The notes: generated by a model not told the origin, from the letters alone. Counted from the stretch's first letter, positions 11,354 to 21,034 are shown. The stretch: 53,144 nucleotides of DNA from Erythrobacter sp. (GCF_023653175.1 NZ_JAMNXL010000006.1:1-53144); one strand, 5' to 3'. Numbers and translations are program-made.

Positions 11354-11830
11354 GTGGCAATCGCATTTTCTGTAAACGGCAAGCCCGTCAGCGTGGAGGT
11401 CGATGCCGACACGCCGTTGCTGTGGGCGCTGCGTGACGATCTCGGGCTGACCGGCACCAAGTTCGGTTGCGGCATTGCGGCCTGCGGGGCGTGCTCGGTG
11501 CATGTCGACGGCAACCTCACCCGCTCGTGCAGCGTGCCCGTCAGCGAGGTTGCGGGCAAGGCCGTGACCACGATCGAGGGGCTGAAGAGCGCCGATGGCG
11601 TGCTCCACAAGGTCCAGCAGGCGTGGATCGACGCGCAGGTGCCGCAATGCGGATACTGCCAGTCGGGCCAGATCATGGCCGCCGTGGCGCTGATCGAACA
11701 GGTCGGCACGCCGTCGGACGCGCAGATCGACGAGGCGATGACCAATATCTGCCGCTGCGGCACCTATCCGCGCATCCGCAAGGCGATCCTCGCCGCGACC
11801 GGCGCCGCCGCTCAGACGGGAGATGCATAA
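11354..11830 (+). CDS. (2Fe-2S)-binding protein, isoquinoline 1-oxidoreductase alpha-like subunit
   Basis: [20 protein letters not shown] and [10 protein letters not shown]...[15 protein letters not shown]. Confidence 0.94.
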   Translation: MAIAFSVNGKPVSVEVDADTPLLWALRDDLGLTGTKFGCGIAACGACSVHVDGNLTRSCSVPVSEVAGKAVTTIEGLKSADGVLHKVQQAWIDAQVPQCGYCQSGQIMAAVALIEQVGTPSDAQIDEAMTNICRCGTYPRIRKAILAATGAAAQTGDA

Positions 11831-14094
11831 TGGCCGATAACCCCAATCCCGATCTCGACCTGCCCGAAACCGCTGCTCCGGCGCCCAAGCCCAAGAAGAA
11901 GGGCATCAAGCGCCGTATCTTCCTCGCTGGTTCGGCGCTGGTGGTGGGCGGCGGCATTTTCGGCGTGTGGTGGACCGACAGCAGCGCCAAGGCCAAGGGC
12001 AATGCGCTGATCGGCGGCGAGGGCCGCCAAGCCTTCGGCAGCGTCATGACCATCGCCGAGGACGATACCGTCACGGTCTTCTCGCCGCATATCGACTTCG
12101 GGCAGGGTTCGCACACCGCGCTCGCGCAGATGCTCGCGGACGAGCTTGATGCGGACTGGAACAAGGTCGCGATCGAGCAGGCCCCGGCCGACCTCGCCTT
12201 CGCCAACGCGTCGCTCGCCAAGGGCTTCCTGCCGACCATGGCGGGAGAGACGCTGGCAGGGCTGATCCCCGATGCAGTCATCGGGATGATGGCGCGCTCG
12301 ATGCCGCTGATGATTACCGGCGGTTCCTCGGCGATCCGCTTTACCGGCGAGATCGCGATGCGTCGCACCGGCGCGGCGGTGCGCGCGGCGCTGATCGCCG
12401 AGGCCGCCGACCGGCTGGGCGTGCCCGAGAGCGAGCTCACCACCGCCGACAGCAAAGTGATCCATGCCGCGACGGGCAAGTCGCTGCGCTATGGCGAACT
12501 CGCGGCGGGCGCGGCCGAGCGCTCGCTTTCCAGCGATCCGGTGCTCAAGACTCGCGAGCAGTGGAAGCTGATCGGCACCGGCGTTCCCCGCCGCGACATC
12601 CCCGCCAAGGTCGATGGCTCCGCGGTCTACGGGATCGACTTCACGCTCCCCGAGATGCGCGTCGCCACCATCGCGGCGGCCCCTGTGCGCGGCGGCACGC
12701 TGGAAAGCGTGGACGAGGCTCCGGCGCTCGCCGTCAAGGGCGTCGAGAAGGTCATCAAGCTGCCCGACGCGGTGGTGGTGATCGGCAAGGGTTACTGGCC
12801 CGCGACCAAGGGTCTTCAGGCGCTTTCGCCGAAGTTCTCCGATGGCGGCCATGCGGCGGTCTCGACCCCGGCGATCTACGCCGCGCAAGCCAAGCTGATG
12901 GCCGGCGGCAAGCCCGACAACGAGGCGGGCGAGGGCGATGTTGACGGCGCATTCAAGGCGGCGGGTGCCAAGCTGGTCGAGGCCGAGTACCGCGTCCCCT
13001 TCCTCCACCACGCGATGATGGAGCCCTTCGCGCTGACCGGTCATTTCAAGGACGGCAAGCTCACCATCTGGGGCGGGCTGCAAGACCCGCTCAGCACCCG
13101 CGCGCGGGCGGCCAAGGCGATCGGGCTCGGGATCGACGATGTGGTGTTCAACACCATGATCATGGGCGGCGGCTTCGGTCGGCGCTTCCCCGACATCGTC
13201 GAGATCATCGACCAGATCGCGCTAGTGGCGAAAGAGGTGCCTTACCCGGTCAAGCTCGTCTGGAGCCGCGAGGAGGAAGTGCGCCACGGCTCCTATCGCC
13301 CGCAATCCTCGGCCAAGCTGTCGGCATCGCTCAAGGACGGTGCGATCACCGCGATGCGGATCGATTACGCGCAGAGCGGCAATGCCGAAGGCGAGGTGCC
13401 CTTCATCTACAAGCTGCCCGCCACCTCGCGGCGGCACTTTGCCTACCAGTCGAACCAGATCGACGGGCCGTGGCGCTCGGTCAATGCGACGCAATTGGGC
13501 TTCTACACCGAAAGCTTCATGGACGAGCTCGCGTTGGCGGCGGGGGAGGATCCCTACCAGTTCCGGCGCAAGCATCTGCCCGAAGGCTCGCGGCACCTGA
13601 AGGTGCTCGATGAAGTCGCCAAGCGCGCCGGCTGGGGCACGCCGCTGCCCGAGGGTGTGGGCCGCGGGATCGCCATTGTGGAAAGCTTCGACACGATCGT
13701 CGCCGAAGTCGTCGAGGCGACCCTCAAGGAAGACGGCAGCCCCAAGGTGGTGCGCGCCTTCGCGGTGGTCGACTGCGGCACCACGGTGAACCCCTTGAAC
13801 GCCGAGGCGCAGATTGCGGGCGGCCTGATCATGGGGCTGTCCTCGGCGATTGGCGAGGCGGTGACGCTCGACAAGGGCGCGGTGGTCGAGAGCAATTACA
13901 CCGACTACCCGATCCTCAAACTGGCGGACGCGCCGCCTGCGGTCGACGTGCACTTTGCCGACAGCGGCGCCAAGACCGGCGGGATCGGCGAGCCAGGCCT
14001 GCCGCCCGCGACCCCGGCGCTCGCCAACGCGCTCGCATCGCTGACCGGCAAGCGTATCCGCAACCTGCCGATCCTGACGCAGGCGAAAGCCTGA
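11830..14094 (+). CDS. xanthine dehydrogenase-family molybdopterin-binding subunit with N-terminal Tat-like signal
   Basis: KRRIFLAGSALVVGGGIFGVWW signal/anchor; GMMARSMPLMITGGSSAIR, MGGGFGRRF, GGIGEPGLPPATPALANA motifs; ATG overlaps the upstream TAA. Confidence 0.93.
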   Translation: MADNPNPDLDLPETAAPAPKPKKKGIKRRIFLAGSALVVGGGIFGVWWTDSSAKAKGNALIGGEGRQAFGSVMTIAEDDTVTVFSPHIDFGQGSHTALAQMLADELDADWNKVAIEQAPADLAFANASLAKGFLPTMAGETLAGLIPDAVIGMMARSMPLMITGGSSAIRFTGEIAMRRTGAAVRAALIAEAADRLGVPESELTTADSKVIHAATGKSLRYGELAAGAAERSLSSDPVLKTREQWKLIGTGVPRRDIPAKVDGSAVYGIDFTLPEMRVATIAAAPVRGGTLESVDEAPALAVKGVEKVIKLPDAVVVIGKGYWPATKGLQALSPKFSDGGHAAVSTPAIYAAQAKLMAGGKPDNEAGEGDVDGAFKAAGAKLVEAEYRVPFLHHAMMEPFALTGHFKDGKLTIWGGLQDPLSTRARAAKAIGLGIDDVVFNTMIMGGGFGRRFPDIVEIIDQIALVAKEVPYPVKLVWSREEEVRHGSYRPQSSAKLSASLKDGAITAMRIDYAQSGNAEGEVPFIYKLPATSRRHFAYQSNQIDGPWRSVNATQLGFYTESFMDELALAAGEDPYQFRRKHLPEGSRHLKVLDEVAKRAGWGTPLPEGVGRGIAIVESFDTIVAEVVEATLKEDGSPKVVRAFAVVDCGTTVNPLNAEAQIAGGLIMGLSSAIGEAVTLDKGAVVESNYTDYPILKLADAPPAVDVHFADSGAKTGGIGEPGLPPATPALANALASLTGKRIRNLPILTQAKA

Positions 14095-14104
14095 GCGCGA
14101 GCCT

Positions 14105-14716
14105 TTGGCACTTGGGGGCTGGTCGGCGCTGATCCTCGCCGCGGGCGCGGGGCGGCGGTTCGGCGCCAATGAGGGTGGGGGCAAGCTCCTTGCCGATCTC
14201 GGCGGCGCGCCGGTGATCCGGCGGGTGGCCGAGCGGGTGGTCTCCGCAGGATTTGCCGAGGTGATTGCCATCACCGGAGCGGACGAGGCGAACATCAGGC
14301 GCGCAATCGCGGGTGCGGATGTGTCGATACGCCACGCCTCCGACTGGGCCGAAGGCATGGCCGCGAGCTTGCGCACCGGCATTGCTGCGCTCGATCCCGA
14401 GTGCATGGGGGTGTGCGTCTTCCTCGGCGACATGCCGCTGGTGCCGGTAGGGCTGTGCGCAGACCTTGCCGCGCGGGCGCAAGCGGCGGGCTTCGCCGCG
14501 CGGCCGCGTCTTGCGGGCAAGCCCGGGCATCCCGTGGCCTTCGCCCGCGCCGCCTTTGCCGATCTGCTCGCGCTGACCGGCGATCAGGGCGCGACCGCGC
14601 TGCTGAAGTCGCGGCCCGAGGCGGTCGCCTATTGCGACACCGCCGACAGCGGTGTGCTGCTCGATATCGACACGCCCGCCGATCTCGAAGCCGCCGCGGC
14701 CGCATGGAAGGCCTGA
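14105..14716 (+). CDS. MocA/MobA-like nucleotidyltransferase (molybdenum cofactor cytidylyltransferase-like)
   Basis: LILAAGAGRRFG...GGKLLADLGGAPVIRRV...VFLGDMPLV...DIDTPADLE; TTG start assumed. Confidence 0.85.
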   Translation: MALGGWSALILAAGAGRRFGANEGGGKLLADLGGAPVIRRVAERVVSAGFAEVIAITGADEANIRRAIAGADVSIRHASDWAEGMAASLRTGIAALDPECMGVCVFLGDMPLVPVGLCADLAARAQAAGFAARPRLAGKPGHPVAFARAAFADLLALTGDQGATALLKSRPEAVAYCDTADSGVLLDIDTPADLEAAAAAWKA

Positions 14717-15636
14717 GAAATCTCTGCCACAAGTGAAAGCGCCACCTCGCGCGGAGCCTTGCCGAAGCCGTAGAGGCCAATCGGGGCATGGAGCCGCGCC
14801 AGCGCCGCCTCGCCGACGCCGTGACCGCGCAACTTCGCCATCCGCTGCTCGAGCCGCACGCGGGCGCCGATCGCGCCGACATAGAAGGCCTGCGAGCACA
14901 GCGCCGCGGCAAGCCCGCGCTCGTCATCCTCGCGGTCATGCGAGAGCACGGCGATCGCCGTCCAGCGGTCGGGCGCGATATCCGCCAGCGCGGCGGCAGG
15001 GTCGTTGCGGTGGTAGACGATCCCCGCCATCGGCGCGGCCTCGGGCCCGCCAGGGGTGACGAGCGCAACCTGCCAGCCCATCGCCAGCGCCAGCGAAGCG
15101 GCGGTGAGCGTCGCCCCGTCCTCGCCGATCAGCACCAGCTTGAGCGGCGGGGTGAAGAGGCGGGTGTAGCGCTTGCCGTCCCAGTGGTCTTGCGCAGGCG
15201 CCTCGCCTGCGGCTTCGGCGCGGCGGGTCACGCCGTTGCTCGACCACAGCACCGGCGTGCGGGTGCGCCAGCCTTCGAGCAGTGCGGTGACCGCAGGTTC
15301 GCCGCCTGCGACCGGCTCGACCAGCACGGTGATCCCCGATCCGCAGGCGAGCTTGATGTCGATCCACGGGCTGCCCTCGCCATAGCGCAAGGTGCGCGGC
15401 GCGCCCTCTGCCAAGGCCTCGCGGCCATGGCGGGCAACGTCATCCTCGATGCAGCCGCCCGACAGGAACCCCCAGTGCTCGCTTTCGGTGATGAGCATCT
15501 GCGCCCCCACATCGCGCGGGGCCGAGCCGTCGACCGCGACCAGCGTCGCGATGGCAAAGCGCTCCGGCAGCACAGGGCAAGCCAGCAGGGCCTCGCGGAT
15601 ATCGTCGACAGGAGCGGCAAGACGCCAGCGGGTCAT
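14629..15636 (-). CDS. XdhC family protein
   Basis: IATLVAVDGSAPRDVGAQMLI...GFLSGGCIEDDVARHG...AFYVGAIGARVRLEQRMAKL...GLYGFGKAPREVALSLVAEI. Confidence 0.9.
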   Translation of the reverse strand: MTRWRLAAPVDDIREALLACPVLPERFAIATLVAVDGSAPRDVGAQMLITESEHWGFLSGGCIEDDVARHGREALAEGAPRTLRYGEGSPWIDIKLACGSGITVLVEPVAGGEPAVTALLEGWRTRTPVLWSSNGVTRRAEAAGEAPAQDHWDGKRYTRLFTPPLKLVLIGEDGATLTAASLALAMGWQVALVTPGGPEAAPMAGIVYHRNDPAAALADIAPDRWTAIAVLSHDREDDERGLAAALCSQAFYVGAIGARVRLEQRMAKLRGHGVGEAALARLHAPIGLYGFGKAPREVALSLVAEISQAFHAAAAASRSAGVSISSSTPLSAVSQ

Positions 15637-15747
15637 GGGCGGGGAGGGGCTTTCGTCGGGAGGCCTGAGCAAGCCGCCAGCCTAGACCGCGCGCGCCCGG
15701 CGCGCAATTGCGCGGGGCGATCAGCGGATGGAAGGAAAGAGGTCCAC

Positions 15748-15824
15748 TGGTCGGGACGAGAGGATTCGAACCTCCGACCCCCACACCCCCAGTGTGATGC
15801 GCTACCAGGCTGCGCTACGTCCCG
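15748..15824 (-). tRNA. tRNA-Pro(GGG)
   Basis: Reverse complement CGGGACGTAGCGCAGCCTGGTAGCGCATCACACTGGGGGTGTGGGGGTCGGAGGTTCGAATCCTCTCGTCCCGACCA; cloverleaf, anticodon GGG, encoded CCA. Confidence 0.96.
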
Positions 15825-16022
15825 TCACCAGTGGAGCGGGGCCTATAGGCGCGGCTTCAATTGCTGGCAAGCGGGTTTGAAAGGGCACCTGTGTTGCAAC
15901 TGTGCACGGTCTGCGCCCCCTCGCGATTGCGACCCGCTTGCATTGCTGCTACGCGCGCCCACTTGAACGCACGGGGCGGACGCCTCGGACGCATATTCAC
16001 GGGATCTGACGGGCTCTAGCGC

Positions 16023-16355
16023 ATGACAATCGACCTTCTTGCTGCCGCTGCCGGGGCGGGCGCGCCTTCGGGGGCGGCCTTCTGGCTCAACATCGTGCCG
16101 ATCGTCGGCATGATCGCGATCTTCTGGTTCCTTATCATCGCTCCGCAGATGAAGAAGCAGAAGGAACATCAGGCCAAGATCGCGGCCGTCAAGAAGGGCG
16201 ACCAGGTGGTTACCGCGGGCGGCCTCGTCGGCAAGGTCGTCAAGGTCGACGACGTCTATGTCGAGCTCGATCTGGGCCCCAATGTCCGCGTCAAGGCAAT
16301 CAAGGCGACGCTGGGTGACATCATTCCGCCGGCCGGCAAGCCTGCCAACGACTGA
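16023..16355 (+). CDS. yajC: preprotein translocase subunit YajC
   Basis: FWFLIIAPQMKKQKEHQAKIAAVKKGDQVVTAGGLVGKV; followed by secD and secF. Confidence 0.96.
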   Translation: MTIDLLAAAAGAGAPSGAAFWLNIVPIVGMIAIFWFLIIAPQMKKQKEHQAKIAAVKKGDQVVTAGGLVGKVVKVDDVYVELDLGPNVRVKAIKATLGDIIPPAGKPAND

Positions 16356-16425
16356 TCCTGCGCGCGCGCGGGCCCTCGCGGCCGCTCGCGCGACGATGAA
16401 CTTTTGCGTGTGAGACCCTGACGCA

Positions 16426-18024
16426 ATGCTCGACTTTCCCCTCTGGAAAAAGCTCTCGCTGTGGGCGATCACGCTGGCAGCCTCGCTGCTGGCGCTGCCC
16501 TCGCTGGTCAATGTGGCCGGGCTCGACTGGCCCGAGGCGCTGCCCAGCCCGCAGGTCAATCTCGGGCTCGACCTTGCCGGCGGCTCGCACCTGCTGCTCG
16601 AGGCCAAGGCGACCGACGTGCGCGCGCAGCGGCTCGAAAACATGGAGGAGACGGTCCGCCAGCTGATGCGCAATGCCTCCCCGCGCATCCGCATCGGCGA
16701 CGTCTCGACCGCGGGCGGCGAGCTTTCGTTCATCCTCGAGAACGCGGCCGATATCGACCGCGCGCGCGGGCTGATCGAGCCGACCATGCAGGGCGCGACC
16801 ACGGTGCGCGAGTGGGAGCTGCGGGTTGTCGATGGCCAGCGCATCGTGCTCAGCCAGACCGAGGCCGGGGTGAACCAGGCGATCGACGATGCGATGGACA
16901 GCGCCACCGAAGTCGTGCGCCGCCGCATCGACGAGCTCGGCACGCGCGAGCCGACCATCATCCGCCAGGGCGAGACCCGCATCGTGGTGCAGGTGCCGGG
17001 GCTGCAGGACCCCGAGGCCTTGAAGGCGCTGGTCGGCCAGACCGCGCAGCTCGAATTCAAGCTGGTCGATCTCGATGCCCTGCCGACGAATATCCAGGCC
17101 GGCATCGCGCCTCCGGGCAGCGAGATCGTGCCCTATGCCCCCGGCACCCCGGGTGCGGGCAGCGCGATCGCGGTCAAGCGGCTCGGCGGAATCCGCGGCG
17201 AGAACCTCACTGGCGCGCAGGCCGAGCGTGACCCGCAGAACGGCCAAAGTGTGGTGACCATCGCCTTCGACGCGCAAGGCGGGGCCAAATTCGCCAAGCT
17301 GACCACCGAGAACGTCGGACGGCCGTTTGCGATCATCCTCGACGGGCAGGTGCTCTCCGCGCCCAACATCAACGAGCCGATCCTCGGCGGGCGGGCGCAG
17401 ATCGCGGGGAGCTTCACGCCCGAGAGCTCCAACAACCTCGCGATCGCGCTGCGTTCTGGCGCGCTGCCGGTGCCGCTGGCGGTGGTCGAGGAACGCACCG
17501 TCGGGCCGGACCTCGGTGCGGATTCAATCCGCAAGGGCCTGATCGCGATGGGCATCGGCAGTCTGGCGGTGATCGCGCTGATGATCGCAACCTATGGCCG
17601 TTTCGGCATCTATGCCACGGTCGCGCTGGTGTTCAACGTGCTGATGCTGCTCGGGCTGATGGCGCTGGGCGGCTTCACGCTGAGCCTGCCGGGGATCGCG
17701 GGCTTCGTCATCACCATCGGCGCGGCGGTCGATGCCAACGTGCTGATCAACGAGCGCATCCGCGAGGAGCGCGCGCGCGGGCGCCGGGTCATCGCCGCGG
17801 TCGAGACCGGCTACAAGGAAGCCAGCCGCGCGATCTTCGATGCCAACCTCACCAACCTCATCTCCGCGCTGGCGCTGGGCATGTTCGGCAGCGGCCCGGT
17901 GCGCGGCTTTGCGGTGGTGCTGTTCATCGGCATCATCACCTCGGTGTTCACCGGCGTGACCCTCACCCGCATGTTCGTCGCCGGATGGCTGCGCAAGGCG
18001 CGCCCCAACGACATCACCATCTGA
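16426..18024 (+). CDS. secD: protein translocase subunit SecD
   Basis: GLDLAGGSHLLLE...AVDANVLINERIREE...GFAVVLFIGIITSVFTGVTLTRMFV. Confidence 0.97.
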   Translation: MLDFPLWKKLSLWAITLAASLLALPSLVNVAGLDWPEALPSPQVNLGLDLAGGSHLLLEAKATDVRAQRLENMEETVRQLMRNASPRIRIGDVSTAGGELSFILENAADIDRARGLIEPTMQGATTVREWELRVVDGQRIVLSQTEAGVNQAIDDAMDSATEVVRRRIDELGTREPTIIRQGETRIVVQVPGLQDPEALKALVGQTAQLEFKLVDLDALPTNIQAGIAPPGSEIVPYAPGTPGAGSAIAVKRLGGIRGENLTGAQAERDPQNGQSVVTIAFDAQGGAKFAKLTTENVGRPFAIILDGQVLSAPNINEPILGGRAQIAGSFTPESSNNLAIALRSGALPVPLAVVEERTVGPDLGADSIRKGLIAMGIGSLAVIALMIATYGRFGIYATVALVFNVLMLLGLMALGGFTLSLPGIAGFVITIGAAVDANVLINERIREERARGRRVIAAVETGYKEASRAIFDANLTNLISALALGMFGSGPVRGFAVVLFIGIITSVFTGVTLTRMFVAGWLRKARPNDITI

Positions 18025-18037
18025 GGAGCAGGGACAC

Positions 18038-19015
18038 ATGAAACTCCTGAAGCTGGTTCCCGACAACACCAATATCCAGTTCCTCAAGCTGCGCGTGCCG
18101 TTCTTCCTGCTCAGCCTCGTGCTGATCCTGGGGAGCTGGATCGCGGTGGGGGTCAACGGCCTTGCCTTCGGCGTCGACTTTGCCGGCGGTCAGGAAGTGC
18201 GCATGACCTTCACCCAGCAGACTGTCGCCCCGATCCCGAGCTTGCGCGAGAAGATCGCCGGCCTCGGCTATGGCGAGCCGGTGGTGCAGGAGTTCGGCGC
18301 CCCCAACCAGGTCTCGATCCGCGTCAAGCTGCCCGACGACGCCGCGGCCGCGCCCGATGCCGCCAAGGCGATCGGCGAGCGCGTGATCGCGACGGTGAGA
18401 GCCGACCATGTCGATGCGCGGGTCGACGGCAACGACACCGTGTCGGGCAAGGTCGCCGGCGAGTTCCGCAACCAGGCGATCCTCGCGCTGCTGGCGGCGA
18501 TGGCGGCGGTCTCGGTCTATATCTGGGTGCGCTTCGAATGGCAGTTCGGCGTGGGCGCGATGTTCGCGCTGGTGCACGACGTGTCGATCACGCTGGGCCT
18601 GTTCGCGCTCACCCAGTGGGAGTTCAGCCTGCAGATCGTCGCCGCGATCCTCGCGATCATCGGCTATTCGCTGAACGACACCATCGTCGTTTACGACCGC
18701 ATCCGCGAGAACCTCAAGAAGTTCCGCAAGATGGAGATGGGCGCGCTGCTCGACCTGTCGGTCAACGAGACGCTGGCGCGCACGGTGATGACCTCGCTGA
18801 CGCTGTTCATCGCGCTGATCCCGCTGCTGCTGTTCGGCCCGCCGAGCCTGTTCGGCATGGTCGCGGCGATCACCGTGGGCCTGTTCGTGGGCACCTATTC
18901 CTCGGTCTACATGGCCGGGCCGCTGCTGATCTGGATGGGGGTGACCACCAACAGCTTCGTCCCCACCGAAACCGCGCTCGACAAGCAGGAAAAGCTCGCC
19001 AAGGGGCAGGGTTGA
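18038..19015 (+). CDS. secF: protein translocase subunit SecF
   Basis: FGVDFAGGQEVRMTF...IGYSLNDTIVVYDRIREN; directly after secD. Confidence 0.97.
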   Translation: MKLLKLVPDNTNIQFLKLRVPFFLLSLVLILGSWIAVGVNGLAFGVDFAGGQEVRMTFTQQTVAPIPSLREKIAGLGYGEPVVQEFGAPNQVSIRVKLPDDAAAAPDAAKAIGERVIATVRADHVDARVDGNDTVSGKVAGEFRNQAILALLAAMAAVSVYIWVRFEWQFGVGAMFALVHDVSITLGLFALTQWEFSLQIVAAILAIIGYSLNDTIVVYDRIRENLKKFRKMEMGALLDLSVNETLARTVMTSLTLFIALIPLLLFGPPSLFGMVAAITVGLFVGTYSSVYMAGPLLIWMGVTTNSFVPTETALDKQEKLAKGQG

Positions 19016-19058
19016 TTTCTCGGGTTCGCTAGCGCGAACCGGCAGGTCTGCGCCGCCG

Positions 19059-20240
19059 TCAGGCGGCCAACAGCCCCTCATAATGCGCCGCCAACGCGGC
19101 GGCATTCGCGTCCCAGCTGAAGCCCTCGGTCAGCGCCGCCACCGCCTGGCGTGGGGGCGGTTCGGCGAGGATCGCGTTGATCCCGGCCGCCACCGCATCC
19201 GGACCGCGCGCCACCAGCCGCCCGGCCACATCGCTCGCGATCAGCTCGCGCGCGCCGCCCACGTCGCAGGTGACCACCGGCGTCCCGCAGGCGAGCGCCT
19301 CGACCCAGGCATTGGCGAGGCCCTCGCTCGCGGTCGGCAGCACCATGACGTCGGCGGCCGACAGCAGCAGCGGCATCAGATCATGGTCGATCGAGCCTGC
19401 AAAGAACACGCGCTCGGCTACGCTTTCGCGCTGCGCCTGCGCGCGAAGAGCCGCCTCCGCCTCGCCCTTGCCGATCAGCACCAGCCGCGCCTCGGGAATG
19501 GCTTGCAGCGCCTTGATGGCAATGGCCTGACCCTTGCGCTCGATCAGCGCGCCGACACAGGCGAGCAGCGGCACCCCGGCCGGCATGGCAAAGCCCAGCT
19601 CCTCGGAAAGCTGGCGGCGCAGCTGCGGGTGATCGAAGGGCCGGAATCGGTCGCGGTCGAGCCCGGTGTAATGCACCGTGATCTTCTCGGCCGGCATCCC
19701 CATTGCCGCCATCTGGCGGGCCAGATCATGGCTCACCGCTAGGAGGCCCTTGGCTTGCTGTGCGGCCTCCAGCATCTGGGCGCGGGCAAAGCCTTCCTTG
19801 CCCCACAAGGTGATGTCACTCCCGCGCGCCTTGATCGACAGCGGCAGATGCAGCGCGCGCGCGATGCTGGCGGCAGCGGGGCCATCGGGGAAGAAAAACT
19901 GCGCATCGACGAGGTCGAACGGCGCCTCGCCGTGGAGGCGCTGCGCCAGCGGCAGCACGGCCCGCGCGATGGCCGCGGCGTTGCGGCGCGAGCCGATGCG
20001 CGGGATCAGCGTGAAGCGCGGGCGGTGGACGGTGACGCCGCCTTCCTCGGCCACTTCGGGCAGGTCGGCGAGCGCGCGGTAGCGCCCCAGCACCAGTGGC
20101 GGCAGGCCGATGGGATTGACCACCGTAACCCGCCAGTCCCCGCGCTTGGCCAGCGCCTCGACCGAGCGCGCGACGAAGGTGCCGAACCGCGGACCCGCCG
20201 GGTTGGGATAGAGTGTCGAGAGGACGAGGACGTGCTTCAC
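19059..20240 (-). CDS. glycosyltransferase family 4-like protein
   Basis: VLVLSTLYPNPAGPRFGTFVARSVEAL...LLACVGALIERKGQ...VMVLPTASEGLANAWVEALACGTPVVTCDVGGARELI. Confidence 0.92.
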   Translation of the reverse strand: MKHVLVLSTLYPNPAGPRFGTFVARSVEALAKRGDWRVTVVNPIGLPPLVLGRYRALADLPEVAEEGGVTVHRPRFTLIPRIGSRRNAAAIARAVLPLAQRLHGEAPFDLVDAQFFFPDGPAAASIARALHLPLSIKARGSDITLWGKEGFARAQMLEAAQQAKGLLAVSHDLARQMAAMGMPAEKITVHYTGLDRDRFRPFDHPQLRRQLSEELGFAMPAGVPLLACVGALIERKGQAIAIKALQAIPEARLVLIGKGEAEAALRAQAQRESVAERVFFAGSIDHDLMPLLLSAADVMVLPTASEGLANAWVEALACGTPVVTCDVGGARELIASDVAGRLVARGPDAVAAGINAILAEPPPRQAVAALTEGFSWDANAAALAAHYEGLLAA

Positions 20241-20264
20241 GCCGCCTGCCTATCGCCCCCCACG

Positions 20265-20843
20265 TTAAAGCGCTCTAACCAGCATGAAGGCAACCGCGAC
20301 CCATGGCGGGTTGTCGACCACCACCTGTTTCTGGCCCGCGCCGGGCGGCAGCAGGCCGACGAGACTGCCGCGCCGGTCAATCAGCCGTCCGAAGGCGAAG
20401 CGCCCGCCGGGCTTGGGGACGAGGCAGTCGCGGTTGATCGCCGATTGCACCGCTTGCGGATCGAGCGGGCGCATCCACACCAGATCGCCCGGGCGATATT
20501 CTCCGACGCTCTCGGTCACCGCGACCACCATCGCCGGCGACCCATCGCTCTGCGTCAGCGCATCCGGCGCAAGCGCTTCGCGCGGGGCGGTGAGGGCCTG
20601 CGGGCCGGCGGCGGTGAGGTCGGCGACGATCTGCGCCGGGGCCGCCGCCTCGTCACGCATCAGGCTGGCGGGTTCGACGCCCATTGCCGCGGCGATCTTG
20701 TTCATCCAGCCGAGCGACAGGCGGCGCATCCCGGTTTCGAGCCTGCCGATGGTCTGCGCGGTGGTCGGCGGATCACAGGCGGCGGCAAGATCGGCGAGGG
20801 TCAGCCCCTTGGCCTTGCGGATGTCGCGGATGCGGTTGGTCAT
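20265..20843 (-). CDS. XRE-family HTH regulator with S24/LexA-like C-terminal region
   Basis: IRDIRKAKGLTLADLAAACDPPTTAQTIGRLETGMRRLSLGWMNKIAAAMGV HTH; C-terminal YRPGDLVWMRPLDP...RFAFGRLIDRRG resembles the S24 fold without an evident catalytic dyad. Confidence 0.85.
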   Translation of the reverse strand: MTNRIRDIRKAKGLTLADLAAACDPPTTAQTIGRLETGMRRLSLGWMNKIAAAMGVEPASLMRDEAAAPAQIVADLTAAGPQALTAPREALAPDALTQSDGSPAMVVAVTESVGEYRPGDLVWMRPLDPQAVQSAINRDCLVPKPGGRFAFGRLIDRRGSLVGLLPPGAGQKQVVVDNPPWVAVAFMLVRAL

Positions 20844-20944
20844 GTCAGGCCTCAAGCAGCGAAGCGGTAGGGGAACAGAAACGCCTCAAGTAGCGGTTGC
20901 GAAGCACAGCCGAAGGCTGAACCGGTAGGCATCAAGAACCCTCG

Positions 20945-20983
20945 GGAAAGAAATAACCGGATTGGTGATTTTTCTTTCCTACA
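20945..20983. promoter_or_regulatory. putative shared operator between the divergent HTH regulator and DUF6456-like genes
   Basis: GGAAAGAAATAACC-GGATT-GGTGATTTTTCTTTCCTACA: extended imperfect palindrome; the 20964-20983 half matches the holin promoter at 16 of 20 positions. Confidence 0.5.
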
Positions 20984-21034
20984 GATGCACCCTCTTGGCA
21001 AGCCTTCTTGGCAACTCAAGCGGAGGATTCGCCC

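Noticed and set aside
19023-19040. GGTTCGC-TAGC-GCGAACC hairpin after secF as terminator
   Set aside because: No T-run follows the stem; too weak to call a Rho-independent terminator.
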